Source of the DNA: Hyphomicrobiales bacterium
Lineage (GTDB): Bacteria; Pseudomonadota; Alphaproteobacteria; Rhizobiales; Rhizobiaceae
Assembly (NCBI GenBank): GCA_900471525.1
Contig: UCEZ01000013.1
Span: 91,373 to 155,372, forward strand
Direction: 5' to 3'
DNA: 64,000 nucleotides
Shown piece after piece: positions 16,587 through 25,342 of the stretch. The position numbers were made by a program, and so were the translations under genes. The number at the start of each line of letters is the position of its first letter. The stretch's first letter is position 1. The notes under the pieces are model-generated. The model saw nothing but the letters and a program-made list of their open reading frames with translations. It was not told the DNA's origin and made no database searches.

Positions 16587-17825
16587 TCAGCAGTCTTTTG
16601 CGGCCACCGCCCGTCGGTGTTTCAGGAACAGGACATCCGATGGATTGGATGCAAGATCGATGGCGCGGTCATAGGCAGCCACGGCTGCTGCCATCCGGCC
16701 TGAACGCGACAGCAATTCGGCACACGCGGCATGGAACGGCTGATAGGCATCGAGTTCGGGGCCGAGCGCCTCCAGAACCCGCAGGCCCGCCTCCAATGCT
16801 CCGGCTTCGGCGAGCGCTACCGCACGATTGAGCTGCACGACCGGCGTCGGTTCCATCCGCAACAGACTGTCATAGAGAAGGACGATCTGCGGCCAGTCCG
16901 GCGGCTCGGACTGCGCATGCAGGGCAGCGATCGCCGCCTTGACCTGAAACGGTCCGGCCGCCCGTCGCGTCATGGCGCGATCGAGAAGTGCCAGACCCTC
17001 GGCAATCCGTCCCTCGTTCCAGAGCTTGCGGTCCTGTGATGCGATTGGAATGCTCGTTCCGTCTGCATCCAGCCGCGCGGAGCGCCGTGCTTCGGTGATC
17101 AGCATCAGAGCCAGCAGGCCTTCGATCTCCGCCTCATTCGGGCGCAGGTCGTTCAGCATCCGCGCGAGATCGATCGCCTCCTCGCCGAGCCGGCGCGGCA
17201 GGTTTTCGCTGGTGCTGGAATAACCCTGGTTGAAGATCAGGTAGATGACGGTCAGCACGGATTGGAGTCGCTCTGCCCAGGCTTCCGGCTCTGGCACGGC
17301 ATAGGGGATGCCCGCCGCCAGGATCTTGGCGCGCGCCCGCGAGAGGCGCTGGCCCATGGTCGTCTCATTGTCGAGAAAGGCGCTGGCAACCTCCGCCGTC
17401 CCGAGCCCGCCGAGCGTCCGCAGGGTCAAAGCGACCCGGGTCTTCGGCTCCAATGCCGGATGACAGCAGGTGAAGATCAGCCGCAGGCGTTCGTCGGGGA
17501 TGTCTTCCGCCGCCTCATTGGTCGTTTCCTCGATCGACAGGATGGCGATATCGGCGGCCTTCCGGTTTTCGCGGTCAGTCTTGCGGATCAGATCGATCGC
17601 CTTGCGCGTCGCGACCTTCAGAAGCCAGCCCTGAGGCGAAGCGGGCAGTCCCATCCGTCCCCAATGCACGACGGCTGAGGCCAGCGCCTCCTGGAGCGCA
17701 TCCTCGGCCAGTTGAAAATTCTTCAGGCGGGCGATCAGGACTGACATGAGCCGCCCCCGATCGGCCCGTACCAAGGCCTCGATGGCCTCGCACACGGATT
17801 GCGGATCGGGGCCGGCGGATGGCAT
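16587..17825 (-). CDS. ECF RNA polymerase sigma factor with C-terminal TPR-like (DUF6596) domain
   Basis: Extracytoplasmic-function sigma factor of the large SigJ/ECF41-like type, 412 aa. Sigma region 2 is at about 15-85 (LAEDALQEALASAVVHW), region 4 at about 110-170 (LRTLGGLGTAEVASAFL), and a C-terminal DUF6596/TPR-like extension contains LTVIYLIFNQGYSS. The start overlaps the stop of the YCII gene by one base (TGATG), the standard partner arrangement in Proteobacteria. There is no anti-sigma factor gene; in this group the C-terminal extension is thought to regulate activity. It converges on the cyclase gene with a 1-nt gap. Confidence 0.87.
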   Translation of the reverse strand: MPSAGPDPQSVCEAIEALVRADRGRLMSVLIARLKNFQLAEDALQEALASAVVHWGRMGLPASPQGWLLKVATRKAIDLIRKTDRENRKAADIAILSIEETTNEAAEDIPDERLRLIFTCCHPALEPKTRVALTLRTLGGLGTAEVASAFLDNETTMGQRLSRARAKILAAGIPYAVPEPEAWAERLQSVLTVIYLIFNQGYSSTSENLPRRLGEEAIDLARMLNDLRPNEAEIEGLLALMLITEARRSARLDADGTSIPIASQDRKLWNEGRIAEGLALLDRAMTRRAAGPFQVKAAIAALHAQSEPPDWPQIVLLYDSLLRMEPTPVVQLNRAVALAEAGALEAGLRVLEALGPELDAYQPFHAACAELLSRSGRMAAAVAAYDRAIDLASNPSDVLFLKHRRAVAAKDC

Positions 17826-18179
17826 CAGGACCGGTAGTCCATGATTGGCCGGATCTCGATCGTTCCGTAGGCGGCCGTCGGGATCATCGCCGCGTAGCGC
17901 AACGCTGCGTCGAGATCGGCAACGTCGAAGAGATAGAACCCGGCCAGACGTTCCTTCGTCTCGGCAAAGGGGGCCATCCATGGTTTCGACCTTGCCGCCG
18001 CGCACCTTGAGACTGGTCGCGGTGTCGACGCCTTTCAGCCCTTCGCCGGCGAGATAGGCGCCGGCTGTCTTGAGAGCCTGAGTCAGGGTGGCATATCCCT
18101 GCATCATGGCTTCGAATTCGGGCGTGCCATAGACGGGTGCGGCGGAAGGATCAGCATAGATAAGCGCGATATATTGCAT
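17825..18179 (-). pseudogene. YCII-related (DGPF) protein with a one-base frameshift
   Basis: Begins MQYIALIYADPSAAPVYG and continues as a YCII-family protein until the hallmark DGPF motif, where the frame breaks. The run of five G on the plus strand (17969-17973) makes DGPL instead of DGPF. Removing one base restores ETKERLAGFYLFDV and onward to a stop at 17825-17827 that overlaps the sigma start (TGATG). Corrected length would be about 117 aa, normal for the family. Without correction the frame runs through into the sigma factor as an artificial 555-aa fusion. Either a recent mutation, phase variation in the homopolymer, or a sequencing error. Confidence 0.82.
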
Positions 18180-18355
18180 CGGCGGGCTCCTTGAAGAATG
18201 TGCAGTTTCGGGGTTTCGGTTCGTTGGGTCAACGGTCGAGTTCTGTCTCGACATTCCAAGAACGCCCGTCGATCTGCGATTTCGACATGGTGCCTAAAGT
18301 TTTTCGGCGAATGCCGTGGCGCGTTGTTACGTCAGGTATCCCGGCGATGGAAAAC

Positions 18356-18393
18356 CAGACCTTCCGGCCTTCCTCGTTGAAGAAATACGGGTT
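18356..18393. repeat. Copy of the sugar-ABC ATPase gene tail (with 19170-19207)
   Basis: The 38 bases 18356-18393 match 19170-19207 at 32 positions by eye, in the same orientation. The second copy encodes the C-terminus of the ABC ATPase (FFDEAGRKV on the minus strand); this copy reads FFNEEGRKVW on the minus strand. It is probably the decayed end of a second such ATPase gene or the trace of a local duplication. Confidence 0.55.
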
Positions 18394-18516
18394 CGTCGCG
18401 CAGCACCGCCGCTACGCGGCTCCGAGGTCGCTTCCGTCGGCCGCTACGCCCTGCGGGGCGTCAAGCGGGCGCAAGGGCTCTTCACTCTGATGCCTCTGGA
18501 GAAGGTGGAGGAGTGA
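18383..18516 (+). pseudogene. Remnant of a class III cyclase C-terminus
   Basis: The plus strand encodes VGRYALRGVKRAQGLFTLM and a stop, almost the same as the end of the intact cyclase at 15365-16585 (IGRYALRGVKRAQELFTLM). No catalytic domain precedes it. Together with the ATPase-tail copy it fills most of the 353-bp gene-free stretch 18180-18532, which shows only decayed pieces and presumably the promoter of the YCII/sigma pair. Confidence 0.7.
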
Positions 18517-18532
18517 CGCAAGGCTCAGAGTT

Positions 18533-18964
18533 TCATTTGTGGCCGGTTTGGCTCGTGCCAAAAAAATACCCGGCGGCCAGCGACACGACGCTTCCAAGGG
18601 TGGAAATCACGGTCTGATTGTACGGTTTTTCGCCAGGCAGCGCCAATAATGACAACACCACGAGCAATCCAAGGAAGACAACGCCACTCAGGATCGGCTT
18701 CGAGAACAGCTTGTCGAACCATGATCTATTGCACTGTTCATGAAGAAAATATGCCAATTCTTCCGTTGTGGAAAATAACTTCACTTGGTGCGATGGCGAG
18801 ACGAAAACGATCTCTTCGTGATCAACCTTGTTATCCGACCGGACAACGACAATACTGCCGGAGAACAGGTTTTCGGCGACCTCCGTTACGCGCGTGTTTT
18901 GCAGATCGGGGTAGCGCGACTTGATGGCGGGAACGACCAAGTCTGTATACGCGGATACGTCCAT
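18533..18964 (-). CDS. Hypothetical protein with two C-terminal membrane helices
   Basis: 143 aa, no family recognised. Residues 1-85 are soluble (alpha/beta-looking, with VVVRSDNKVDHEEIVFVS). Two hydrophobic segments follow near 92-108 (ILSGVVFLGLLVVLSLLAL) and 120-136. The gene and its upstream region are more AT-rich than their neighbours, and decayed gene tails lie on its 3' side, suggesting acquired DNA. Protein-coding status is supported only by the intact frame and plausible composition. Confidence 0.55.
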   Translation of the reverse strand: MDVSAYTDLVVPAIKSRYPDLQNTRVTEVAENLFSGSIVVVRSDNKVDHEEIVFVSPSHQVKLFSTTEELAYFLHEQCNRSWFDKLFSKPILSGVVFLGLLVVLSLLALPGEKPYNQTVISTLGSVVSLAAGYFFGTSQTGHK

Positions 18965-19043
18965 TGTCCTGCTTCCCCCGCAAAATCTTCAATAGAGATT
19001 CAATCTACGGGTGAACACGTTAGAGTCAATAGTTAAATTTTAT

Positions 19044-19058
19044 ACAATTTTAAATTGT
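19044..19058. promoter_or_regulatory. AT-rich palindrome upstream of the orphan membrane protein
   Basis: ACAATTT-T-AAATTGT is a perfect inverted repeat in an AT-rich patch (about 19015-19080) about 80 bp upstream of the minus-strand gene at 18964. Candidate operator or promoter element; it contrasts with the GC-rich surroundings. The rest of 18965-19168 shows nothing else. Confidence 0.35.
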
Positions 19059-19168
19059 AGAATGATGTTTATAACCTATTGAAATTACGCTGTTTTTGCG
19101 GCGCCCTGACCGAGGGAGGCGGTTGCAGTTGTAACCCGAATATTTCAGACCACACCGGTGCCCGAACT

Positions 19169-20239
19169 TCAGACCTTACGGCCAGCCTCGTCGAAGAAAT
19201 GCAGGTTTCCAACCGGAAGCCTGACATTGACCTCGCCGTGCATGCCGAGGAAGCGGCGGTCCAGCGTGAAGGCCTTGAAGGCGACGGGGCCGAGCTTCAG
19301 GTGGACGATGATGCCGAAGCCGGTGGGTTCGACGAGATCGACGGTCGCCTTCAGTACATCCAGGCCTTCGGCGCCGAGCGCTACATGTTCCGGCCGGATG
19401 CCGAGCGTGGCGCGGCTGCCATCGGCGAGATTGGCGGTGCCGCCGAGTGGCAGGGCCATGCCGCCGGTCAGGGCGAAGTTCGCGGTTTCGCCGCTTGCCA
19501 TATAGCGGCCTTCGAAAAAGTTCATGCCGGGCGAACCGATGAAGCCAGCGACGAACAGATTGGCGGGATTGTCGTAGAGTTCGAGCGGGCTGCCGACCTG
19601 CTGGATGATGCCGCCATGCATGGCGACGATGCGGTCGGCGAGCGTCATCGCCTCGATCTGGTCGTGGGTGACGTAGATCGAGGTTGCGCCGAGGTCCTGA
19701 TGCAGTTTCTTGATTTCGGCGCGCATCTGCTCGCGCAGGCGGGCATCGAGGTTGGAGAGCGGCTCATCGAACAGGAACGCCTTCGGCTCGCGCACGATGG
19801 CGCGACCCATGGCGACGCGCTGGCGCTGGCCTCCGGAAAGCGCCTTCGGCCGCCGCTCCATCAGCGGATCGAGCCCGAGCTTGCCGGCAGCGCTGGCGAC
19901 AACCGAGGCGATCTTTTCCTTGGCGGTCTTTCTGAGACGCAGGCTGTAGCTCATGTTCTTCGCCACGCTCATATGCGGATAGAGCGCATAGGACTGGAAC
20001 ACCATGGCGATGTCGCGGTCCTTCGGGGCGAGGTCGTTGACCCGCTTTCCGGCAATACGGATCTCGCCGTCGGTGACGGCCTCAAGTCCGGCGATCATCC
20101 GCAGGAGCGTGGACTTGCCGCAGCCGGATGGACCAACGAGGACGACGAATTCGCCATCCTTGATCTCAAGGTCGATACCGTGCAGCACCGGATGAATACC
20201 GTAGGATTTGCGGATGTTGGAGATATCGATCGATGCCAT
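19169..20239 (-). CDS. Carbohydrate ABC transporter ATP-binding protein, UgpC/MalK type
   Basis: ATPase subunit, 356 aa. Walker A GPSGCGKST is near 36-44, signature LSGGQRQRVAMGRAI near 134, Walker B FLFDEPLSNLDA, and the H-loop in YVTHDQIEAMTLADR. The C-terminal TOBE/OB regulatory domain (about 235-356) marks the MalK/UgpC group, whose members energise sugar, polyol or glycerol-phosphate import. Last gene of an operon gntR, PLP enzyme, binding protein, two permeases, ATPase. Confidence 0.93.
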   Translation of the reverse strand: MASIDISNIRKSYGIHPVLHGIDLEIKDGEFVVLVGPSGCGKSTLLRMIAGLEAVTDGEIRIAGKRVNDLAPKDRDIAMVFQSYALYPHMSVAKNMSYSLRLRKTAKEKIASVVASAAGKLGLDPLMERRPKALSGGQRQRVAMGRAIVREPKAFLFDEPLSNLDARLREQMRAEIKKLHQDLGATSIYVTHDQIEAMTLADRIVAMHGGIIQQVGSPLELYDNPANLFVAGFIGSPGMNFFEGRYMASGETANFALTGGMALPLGGTANLADGSRATLGIRPEHVALGAEGLDVLKATVDLVEPTGFGIIVHLKLGPVAFKAFTLDRRFLGMHGEVNVRLPVGNLHFFDEAGRKV

Positions 20240-20243
20240 GGGA

Positions 20244-21077
20244 TCAGCCTTTCACGGCGCCGGCCGTCAGGCCCTGCACGAGATAACGTTGGATCAACAG
20301 GAAGAACAGGCAGGCCGGGATGAGGGCAAGAACGCCCGCCGCCATCATCTGTCCGAAGTCGACCGAGAATTTCGAGACGAAGGAGAGGAGCCCGACCGGG
20401 AAGGTCGCCGCGTCGTTGCCGGAGATCAGCATCAGCGAGAACAAGAGTTCGCTCCACGCGGCCGTGAAGACGAAGCCGAGCGTCGCGGCGATGCCCGGCA
20501 GCGTCAGCGGCAGGATGATCTGACGGAAGGCGACGAATTGGGTTGCGCCGTCGATCATCGCGGCCTCCTCCAAGTCCTTCGGAATGCCGTCGAAGAAGGA
20601 TTGCATCAGGAAGGTGGCGAACGGCACGTTGAAGGCAGTGTAGACGATGACGAGTCCGGTCAGGCTGTTGGTCAGGCCAAGTGGCGAGAGGATCTTGAAG
20701 ATCGGCGCCACCAACATGACCAGCGGGAACATCTGGGTGAGCAGCATCAGCGTCACGATCCAGTATTTGCCGCGGAAATTGAAGCGCGACATCGCATAGC
20801 CGGCTAATGAGGCGAGCACGGTGACGATGATGGCGGTCGAGCCGGAGACGATCAGGCTGTTCTTGAAGAAGACCGGGAAATCGCTGTGCTTCAGCACGAA
20901 CTCGAAGTGCTCAAAGCTCGTCTGCGACGGCCACATCCGGATGCCCTCGGAATAGAGCAGCTTGTTGGGCGTCACCGAAACCTTCAGCAGCCAGTAAAGC
21001 GGGAACAGCGCGAAGGCGACATAGGCGAGGATAGCCAGGCGATGGGCAACAACGGAGAGGATGCGTTTTCCGGTCAT
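20244..21077 (-). CDS. Carbohydrate ABC transporter permease, MalG type
   Basis: Inner-membrane permease, 277 aa, with six helices; the first is near residues 10-32. The EAA loop is visible around 186-205 (EEAAMIDGATQFVAFRQIILP). AAGGA precedes the ATG, which lies 4 nt after the stop of the MalF-type permease. It works with that permease and the ATPase at 19169-20239. Confidence 0.92.
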   Translation of the reverse strand: MTGKRILSVVAHRLAILAYVAFALFPLYWLLKVSVTPNKLLYSEGIRMWPSQTSFEHFEFVLKHSDFPVFFKNSLIVSGSTAIIVTVLASLAGYAMSRFNFRGKYWIVTLMLLTQMFPLVMLVAPIFKILSPLGLTNSLTGLVIVYTAFNVPFATFLMQSFFDGIPKDLEEAAMIDGATQFVAFRQIILPLTLPGIAATLGFVFTAAWSELLFSLMLISGNDAATFPVGLLSFVSKFSVDFGQMMAAGVLALIPACLFFLLIQRYLVQGLTAGAVKG

Positions 21078-21081
21078 GATC

Positions 21082-22017
21082 TCAATCCTTGCTCAGGAGC
21101 CACTGCCGCAGGATCACGATCAGCATCGAATAGGTGATCAGGAGCACGAGCAGCACCAGCGCGATGGCGGACGCATAGCCGAAATCGAGCCGCTTGAAGG
21201 CCTGGGTGAAGATGTAACTGGCGACGATCTGGCTGCGGTCTGCTGGTCCGCCATTGGTCATGACGATGATCAGGTCGGCGAAGTTGGAAATCCAGACGGT
21301 GCGCAGGAGAACGGTGATCGCGATCGTCGGTGCGAGGAAGGGCAGGGTGATCGAAAGGAACCGCTGCACCGGTCCTGCACCGTCGATGCTGGCGGCCTCG
21401 TAGAGATCGCGGGGGATCGCCTGCAGCGCCGCGAGCAGCGTGATGGCGAAGAAGGGAATGCCCCACCAGACATTGGCGATGATCGGTCCCCACATGGAGA
21501 GATGCGGATCGGAGAGGATGTTGGAGGGTTCGCTCATCAGCCCGAGCGCGAACAGCCAGTGCGGGATGGGGCCGACGACGGGATTGAACAGCCAGGCCCA
21601 GTTGAGACCGGCAAGAAAGCTTGGCACCGCCCAGGGCAGGAAAACCAAAGCCTGCACGATGGCGCGGCCGTAAAAGGGCTTGTCGAGCAGAAGCGCGAGG
21701 ATAAGGCCGAAGATGAACTGCAGGAGGACGGACCAGCCGGTCCACCAGAGCGTGTTTTTCAGCGCCCGATAGAAGTTCTGGTCCTGCGACAGGGTCTTGA
21801 AATGGTCGAGCCCGATGAAGCCGCCGGAGAAGGGATTGAGCAGCTGGATATCGCGGAAGGCATAGGAGATGCCCAGCACCAGCGGCACCAGCATGACGGT
21901 GACGATCAGGATCAGCGCCGGCGCGCTGTAGAGATAGGGCGCGGAGGCATCGGCCAGGCGCTTTTTCAGCGGCCGCTGGTCCCTGCGTGAGCCGCTACGG
22001 GCTGCGAGTGAATCCAT
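21082..22017 (-). CDS. Carbohydrate ABC transporter permease, MalF type
   Basis: Inner-membrane permease, 311 aa, CUT1 family. The N-terminal cytoplasmic stretch (RSGSRRDQRPLKKRLAD) is followed by six to seven helices; the EAA motif is near 225-245 (YEAASIDGAGPVQRFLSITLP). ATG at 22017 is preferred to a TTG two codons upstream. It follows the binding-protein gene after a stable hairpin that may lower its expression relative to the binding protein. Confidence 0.91.
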   Translation of the reverse strand: MDSLAARSGSRRDQRPLKKRLADASAPYLYSAPALILIVTVMLVPLVLGISYAFRDIQLLNPFSGGFIGLDHFKTLSQDQNFYRALKNTLWWTGWSVLLQFIFGLILALLLDKPFYGRAIVQALVFLPWAVPSFLAGLNWAWLFNPVVGPIPHWLFALGLMSEPSNILSDPHLSMWGPIIANVWWGIPFFAITLLAALQAIPRDLYEAASIDGAGPVQRFLSITLPFLAPTIAITVLLRTVWISNFADLIIVMTNGGPADRSQIVASYIFTQAFKRLDFGYASAIALVLLVLLITYSMLIVILRQWLLSKD

Positions 22018-22076
22018 CGTCAAAGTTTTCCGTTTCGCGGCTTAAGCCCGGGGCCAGCCGTGTTTCAGTCAGGACC

Positions 22077-22106
22077 GCAGGCAGCGGATGTCATGCCGCC
22101 GCCTGC
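22077..22106 (-). other. Intercistronic hairpin after the sugar-binding protein gene
   Basis: GCAGGCAGCGG (22077-22087) and CCGCCGCCTGC (22096-22106) form an 11-bp stem with one wobble pair and an 8-nt loop, 17 bp behind the binding-protein stop. There is no U-run, so it is more likely an RNA-stabilising or partial-attenuation hairpin than a full terminator. Similar hairpins follow the other binding-protein genes of the window. Confidence 0.6.
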
Positions 22107-22123
22107 AGTTGAGGGCTGATGAC

Positions 22124-23389
22124 TTATTTGCTCGCGAGGAACTTCTGTTGAGCCTTGGTCATGTATTCAGCCCATTGCTTGGCCATTTCTTCCGGCGTGA
22201 TATCGCCGAGCATGGCTTCCTGGCTGGTCTTGATCGCCATCGAATCCTTGAAGAAGGCGAATTCTTCAAGATAGGTCGGCATCACGGTCGGGATAGCGTC
22301 CTTGTCGGCCAGTTCCTCGAACCAGCCCTTGAACTGGTCGGTGGCAAAGAACGGGTCCTTTTCGGCGGCCTTCAGCGCGGGCAACGCGCCGATGCGCTTG
22401 TTCCACTCGACATTGCCCTCGGGGCCTTCAAGCGTGGCGATCAGCTTCCAGGAAAGGTCCTTGTTGGCGCTGGCCGACATCATCGACCAGCCGGCATAGC
22501 CGATGGTCGGGAAGGTCTTGCCGGATGGGCCCTTCGGCATGGTGGTGACGCCATAGTCGGCCGCATCCATGCGTTCGCTGATGGCGATCAGGGCGTCCGG
22601 GTCCTGGTCGAGCATGGCGCAGGTTCCGGTGTAGAAGCCGGCGACGATCTCGTTGAAGCCCCAGTTGACGCTGTCTTTCGGCGCATAGCCGTTCTTGTAG
22701 AGGTCGGTCAGCCAGGTGAAGCCCTTGACCCAGCCTTCTTCCGAGAACTTCGACGTGCCATCCGCGTTGAAGTAGGTGTTGTCGCCGGCCATGGTGGCGC
22801 CCATCATCATCCAGCCGTTGAGGCCGCCCGGACCGCCGCGCATGCAGTAGGCGTATTTGCCCGGTAGCTTCTTGATCTTCTCGGCGGCGGCGACGAAGTC
22901 GTCCATCGTCTTCGGCGGGCCTTCGACGCCGGCCTCTGCAAAGATCTTCTTGTTGTAGAACATCGCGCGCAGATAGAAGCCGTAGGGCAGCATATAGGCC
23001 GTGTCCTTGACGTCGCGGCCAAGCTCGAGCGCGCGGTCCGTCAGGCCCGAAGTGTGCTCCCAGGTCTTGAGGTAGGGCTCGAGGCTTTCGAGCATGCCGT
23101 TATTGGCATAGAGCGAGAGCCAAGTGTCGGGCATTTCCATGACATCCGGGATCTCGCCGGCCGAGACCATGGTGGCGAACTTCTGGAAGGCTTCGCCCCA
23201 GGGCAGTGAAATGACCTCGACCGTTGTGCCCGGGTTCGCCGCTTCGAATTTGGCGACGATCGATTTCAGGGTTTCCGTGCGTTCCGGGCTGGTGATGACT
23301 TCCACCAGCTTCAGCTTTGTGTCGGCAAGGGCAGAACCTGCCATCAGAGAGGCGAACAAAGTCGCCGCAATCAGTTTCCTCATTTTCAT
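22124..23389 (-). CDS. Extracellular solute-binding protein, family 1 (carbohydrate type)
   Basis: Periplasmic binding protein, about 421 aa, with a Sec signal peptide (MRKLIAATLFASLMAGSALA) and a mature start near ADTKLKL. Family-1 features include WGEAFQKFATMVSAGEIPDV and YGFYLRAMFYNKKIF. It delivers a ligand to the MalF/MalG-type permeases encoded downstream. AGGGG lies 2 nt before the first ATG and 8 nt before the third codon (ATG at 23383), so the latter may be the true start. The ligand is unknown; the linked PLP enzyme leaves open an amino-acid or thioether-like compound. Confidence 0.9.
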   Translation of the reverse strand: MKMRKLIAATLFASLMAGSALADTKLKLVEVITSPERTETLKSIVAKFEAANPGTTVEVISLPWGEAFQKFATMVSAGEIPDVMEMPDTWLSLYANNGMLESLEPYLKTWEHTSGLTDRALELGRDVKDTAYMLPYGFYLRAMFYNKKIFAEAGVEGPPKTMDDFVAAAEKIKKLPGKYAYCMRGGPGGLNGWMMMGATMAGDNTYFNADGTSKFSEEGWVKGFTWLTDLYKNGYAPKDSVNWGFNEIVAGFYTGTCAMLDQDPDALIAISERMDAADYGVTTMPKGPSGKTFPTIGYAGWSMMSASANKDLSWKLIATLEGPEGNVEWNKRIGALPALKAAEKDPFFATDQFKGWFEELADKDAIPTVMPTYLEEFAFFKDSMAIKTSQEAMLGDITPEEMAKQWAEYMTKAQQKFLASK

Positions 23390-23426
23390 ATCCCCTTTTT
23401 TTGTTGGGTGGTTGCTTTCCGTCGTG

Positions 23427-24599
23427 TCAGCCTACTGATGCGGCAGCGATTGCCGCTTCGATATCGCTCCAGAGGGCCTCCGTTCCCTCCAGGCCGACAT
23501 GGAGCCGTACCGACCGCGGGCTGATGCCGAAGGCGACCGCGGAATTGGGTTGTGCTTTTTGCGAAAGGACGACTTCGCCCGGCACGATCAGGCTTTCGTG
23601 GCCGCCCCAGCTGACACCGAGCTTGAACAGCTCGAGGTGATCCGAGAAGGTGCGGACATTGATGCCTTCCTTGAAGATGAACGAGAACAGGCCGGACGTG
23701 CCCTTGAGGCCTGGTGCCAGCTGGTTCGCAAGGCCGGGATAGCAGATGGTCTCGACCGCCTCGTGCGCCTGCAGCCGCTTTGCAATTTCGACGGTCGATT
23801 GCTCGTGAGCCTTCATGCGGATCGGCAGGGTGCGAAGCCCGCGGATCAGCAGCCAGGCATCGAAGGGCGACAGCTTGCCGCCGAGATAAGGATAGGCTTC
23901 CCCGCGGATGCGGCCGATCAGTTCCTTCGATCCCGCAACGACGCCCGCCACGACATCGCTGTGGCCGCCGAGATATTTCGAGGCCGAATGGATGACCAGA
24001 TCGACGCCAAGCGATATCGGCTGCTGGAAGATCGGGCTCGCCCAGCTGTTGTCGATAGTGGTGATAATGCCGTGGCGTTTGGCAAGCGCGGCAAGGGCTG
24101 CGACGTCGTGGGTCTCCATCACCCAGCTCGTCGGGCTTTCGAGATAGAGAAGTTTCGCGCCGGGCAGGGCCTTGGCGACTTCCTCTTCGTCGCGGCCATC
24201 GACATAGGTGACTTCGATGTTCATGCGCTTGAAGAACGTGCCGAACAGGCGGAAGGCATCGGGGTAGAGATGCTTGACGGCGACGATGCGGTCGCCCGGT
24301 TGGACGAAGGACAGAACCGTGGAAGAGATGGCCGACATGCCGCTGGCGAAGCCGATGGCGTCTTCGGCGCCTTCGAGTTTGGCCAGCATTTCCTCGAACA
24401 TGCGCACGGTCGGGTTCAGGCCGCGCGTGTAGATCGGCCGGATCTTTTCGCCGCGATAGGAGGCGACCATATCGTCATAGTCGGCGAAGGTGAATAGCGA
24501 CGTCTGCACGATTGGCGGCACGACGGCGTCATAGGCATTGCTCACGTCGTGGGCGACGATGAGGGAGGCATTTTCGAACGGATCAAACCCGTTGCTCAT
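23427..24599 (-). CDS. Cys/Met metabolism PLP-dependent enzyme (cystathionine gamma-synthase/beta-lyase family)
   Basis: Fold-type I PLP enzyme, 390 aa. The cofactor Lys lies in SASKYLGGHSDVVAG, and the phosphate-binding GFASGMSAIS and YTRGLNPTVRMFEEMLAKLEG are family hallmarks. C-terminal LGVSWGGHESL and RLHVGLEG complete the domain. The frame is open far upstream, but ATG at 24599 is where homology begins and overlaps the GntR stop by 4 nt. It sits between a GntR regulator and a sugar-type ABC importer, so it probably acts on the imported compound, by C-S cleavage or replacement; the exact reaction is not predictable. Confidence 0.88.
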   Translation of the reverse strand: MSNGFDPFENASLIVAHDVSNAYDAVVPPIVQTSLFTFADYDDMVASYRGEKIRPIYTRGLNPTVRMFEEMLAKLEGAEDAIGFASGMSAISSTVLSFVQPGDRIVAVKHLYPDAFRLFGTFFKRMNIEVTYVDGRDEEEVAKALPGAKLLYLESPTSWVMETHDVAALAALAKRHGIITTIDNSWASPIFQQPISLGVDLVIHSASKYLGGHSDVVAGVVAGSKELIGRIRGEAYPYLGGKLSPFDAWLLIRGLRTLPIRMKAHEQSTVEIAKRLQAHEAVETICYPGLANQLAPGLKGTSGLFSFIFKEGINVRTFSDHLELFKLGVSWGGHESLIVPGEVVLSQKAQPNSAVAFGISPRSVRLHVGLEGTEALWSDIEAAIAAASVG

Positions 24600-25315
24600 T
24601 TGGACATTTCCTTGATGTCTTCCTCGACGATGGCGAGGATTTTCAGTGTTTCGGCGCGCGCGGCCTCGGGATCCTGCGCCGCAATGGCGTTGAAGAGCGT
24701 GCGGTGAAACGGGAAGGACCGGCGGGCAAAGTCCGGCCGGTCGAAAGGCTTTTCCCAGAAGCGCTCGAAGGCTTCGCGCATCTGTTCGAGCAGCTGCTTG
24801 AACAGCGGGTTGTGGGTGGCGTCGTAGATGGCGAGGTGGAAGGCCAAGTCTTCCGGGCCGGATGTCCCCTTTGAGAGATGCACGCGCTCCATCTCGTTCA
24901 GCTTTTCCTCGATCACCGCCAGGTCTTCGGGCGTGCGCATGCGGGCGGCGACCATGCCGGCTTCCGCCTCGATGCCGCGGCGCACTTCCAGGGTCTTCAG
25001 CAGCACATCGCGCAGATGGGTGGTTTCCAGCGACAGCGGCATATGGATCGTAGCGCCGGAAATGGGCTTCAGCAGGTAGGTGCCGCTGCCCTTGCGGGCC
25101 TCGACGACGCCGAGTGCCTGGAAATGGCGGATGACCTCTCGGATGGTCGAACGGCCGACGGCGAGTGCTGTCATCAGCTCGCGCTCGGCGGGAAGCCGGT
25201 CGCCGGGGACGAGACTGGAACGCTGGATGTAGTCGGCAAGAGCTGCCGTCACCTGCTGCGCCCGGTCGGCCGGAGGCAGAGGAACAAGTGCTGCTCTTGC
25301 ATCCTTGTGCTTCAT
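24596..25315 (-). CDS. GntR family regulator, FadR subfamily
   Basis: 239 aa. The N-terminal winged helix (about 22-85; LPAERELMTALAVGRSTIREVIRHF) is followed by an all-helical FCD ligand domain. Metal-ligand type residues are seen in FHLAIYDATHNPLF and the C-terminal FHRTLFNAI. ATG at 25315 is used because the upstream in-frame extension has no homology. First gene of the operon that includes the PLP enzyme and ABC transporter, which it probably represses until an acid ligand appears. Confidence 0.88.
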   Translation of the reverse strand: MKHKDARAALVPLPPADRAQQVTAALADYIQRSSLVPGDRLPAERELMTALAVGRSTIREVIRHFQALGVVEARKGSGTYLLKPISGATIHMPLSLETTHLRDVLLKTLEVRRGIEAEAGMVAARMRTPEDLAVIEEKLNEMERVHLSKGTSGPEDLAFHLAIYDATHNPLFKQLLEQMREAFERFWEKPFDRPDFARRSFPFHRTLFNAIAAQDPEAARAETLKILAIVEEDIKEMSK

Positions 25316-25342
25316 CGTCCGCTTTCCAGCTGAAATCGTAAT

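Noticed and set aside
16587-18254. Single 555-aa open frame joining a YCII domain to an ECF sigma factor
   Set aside because: YCII homology breaks in a G run and its true frame ends exactly at a TGATG overlap with the sigma start; the fusion is a frameshift artefact.
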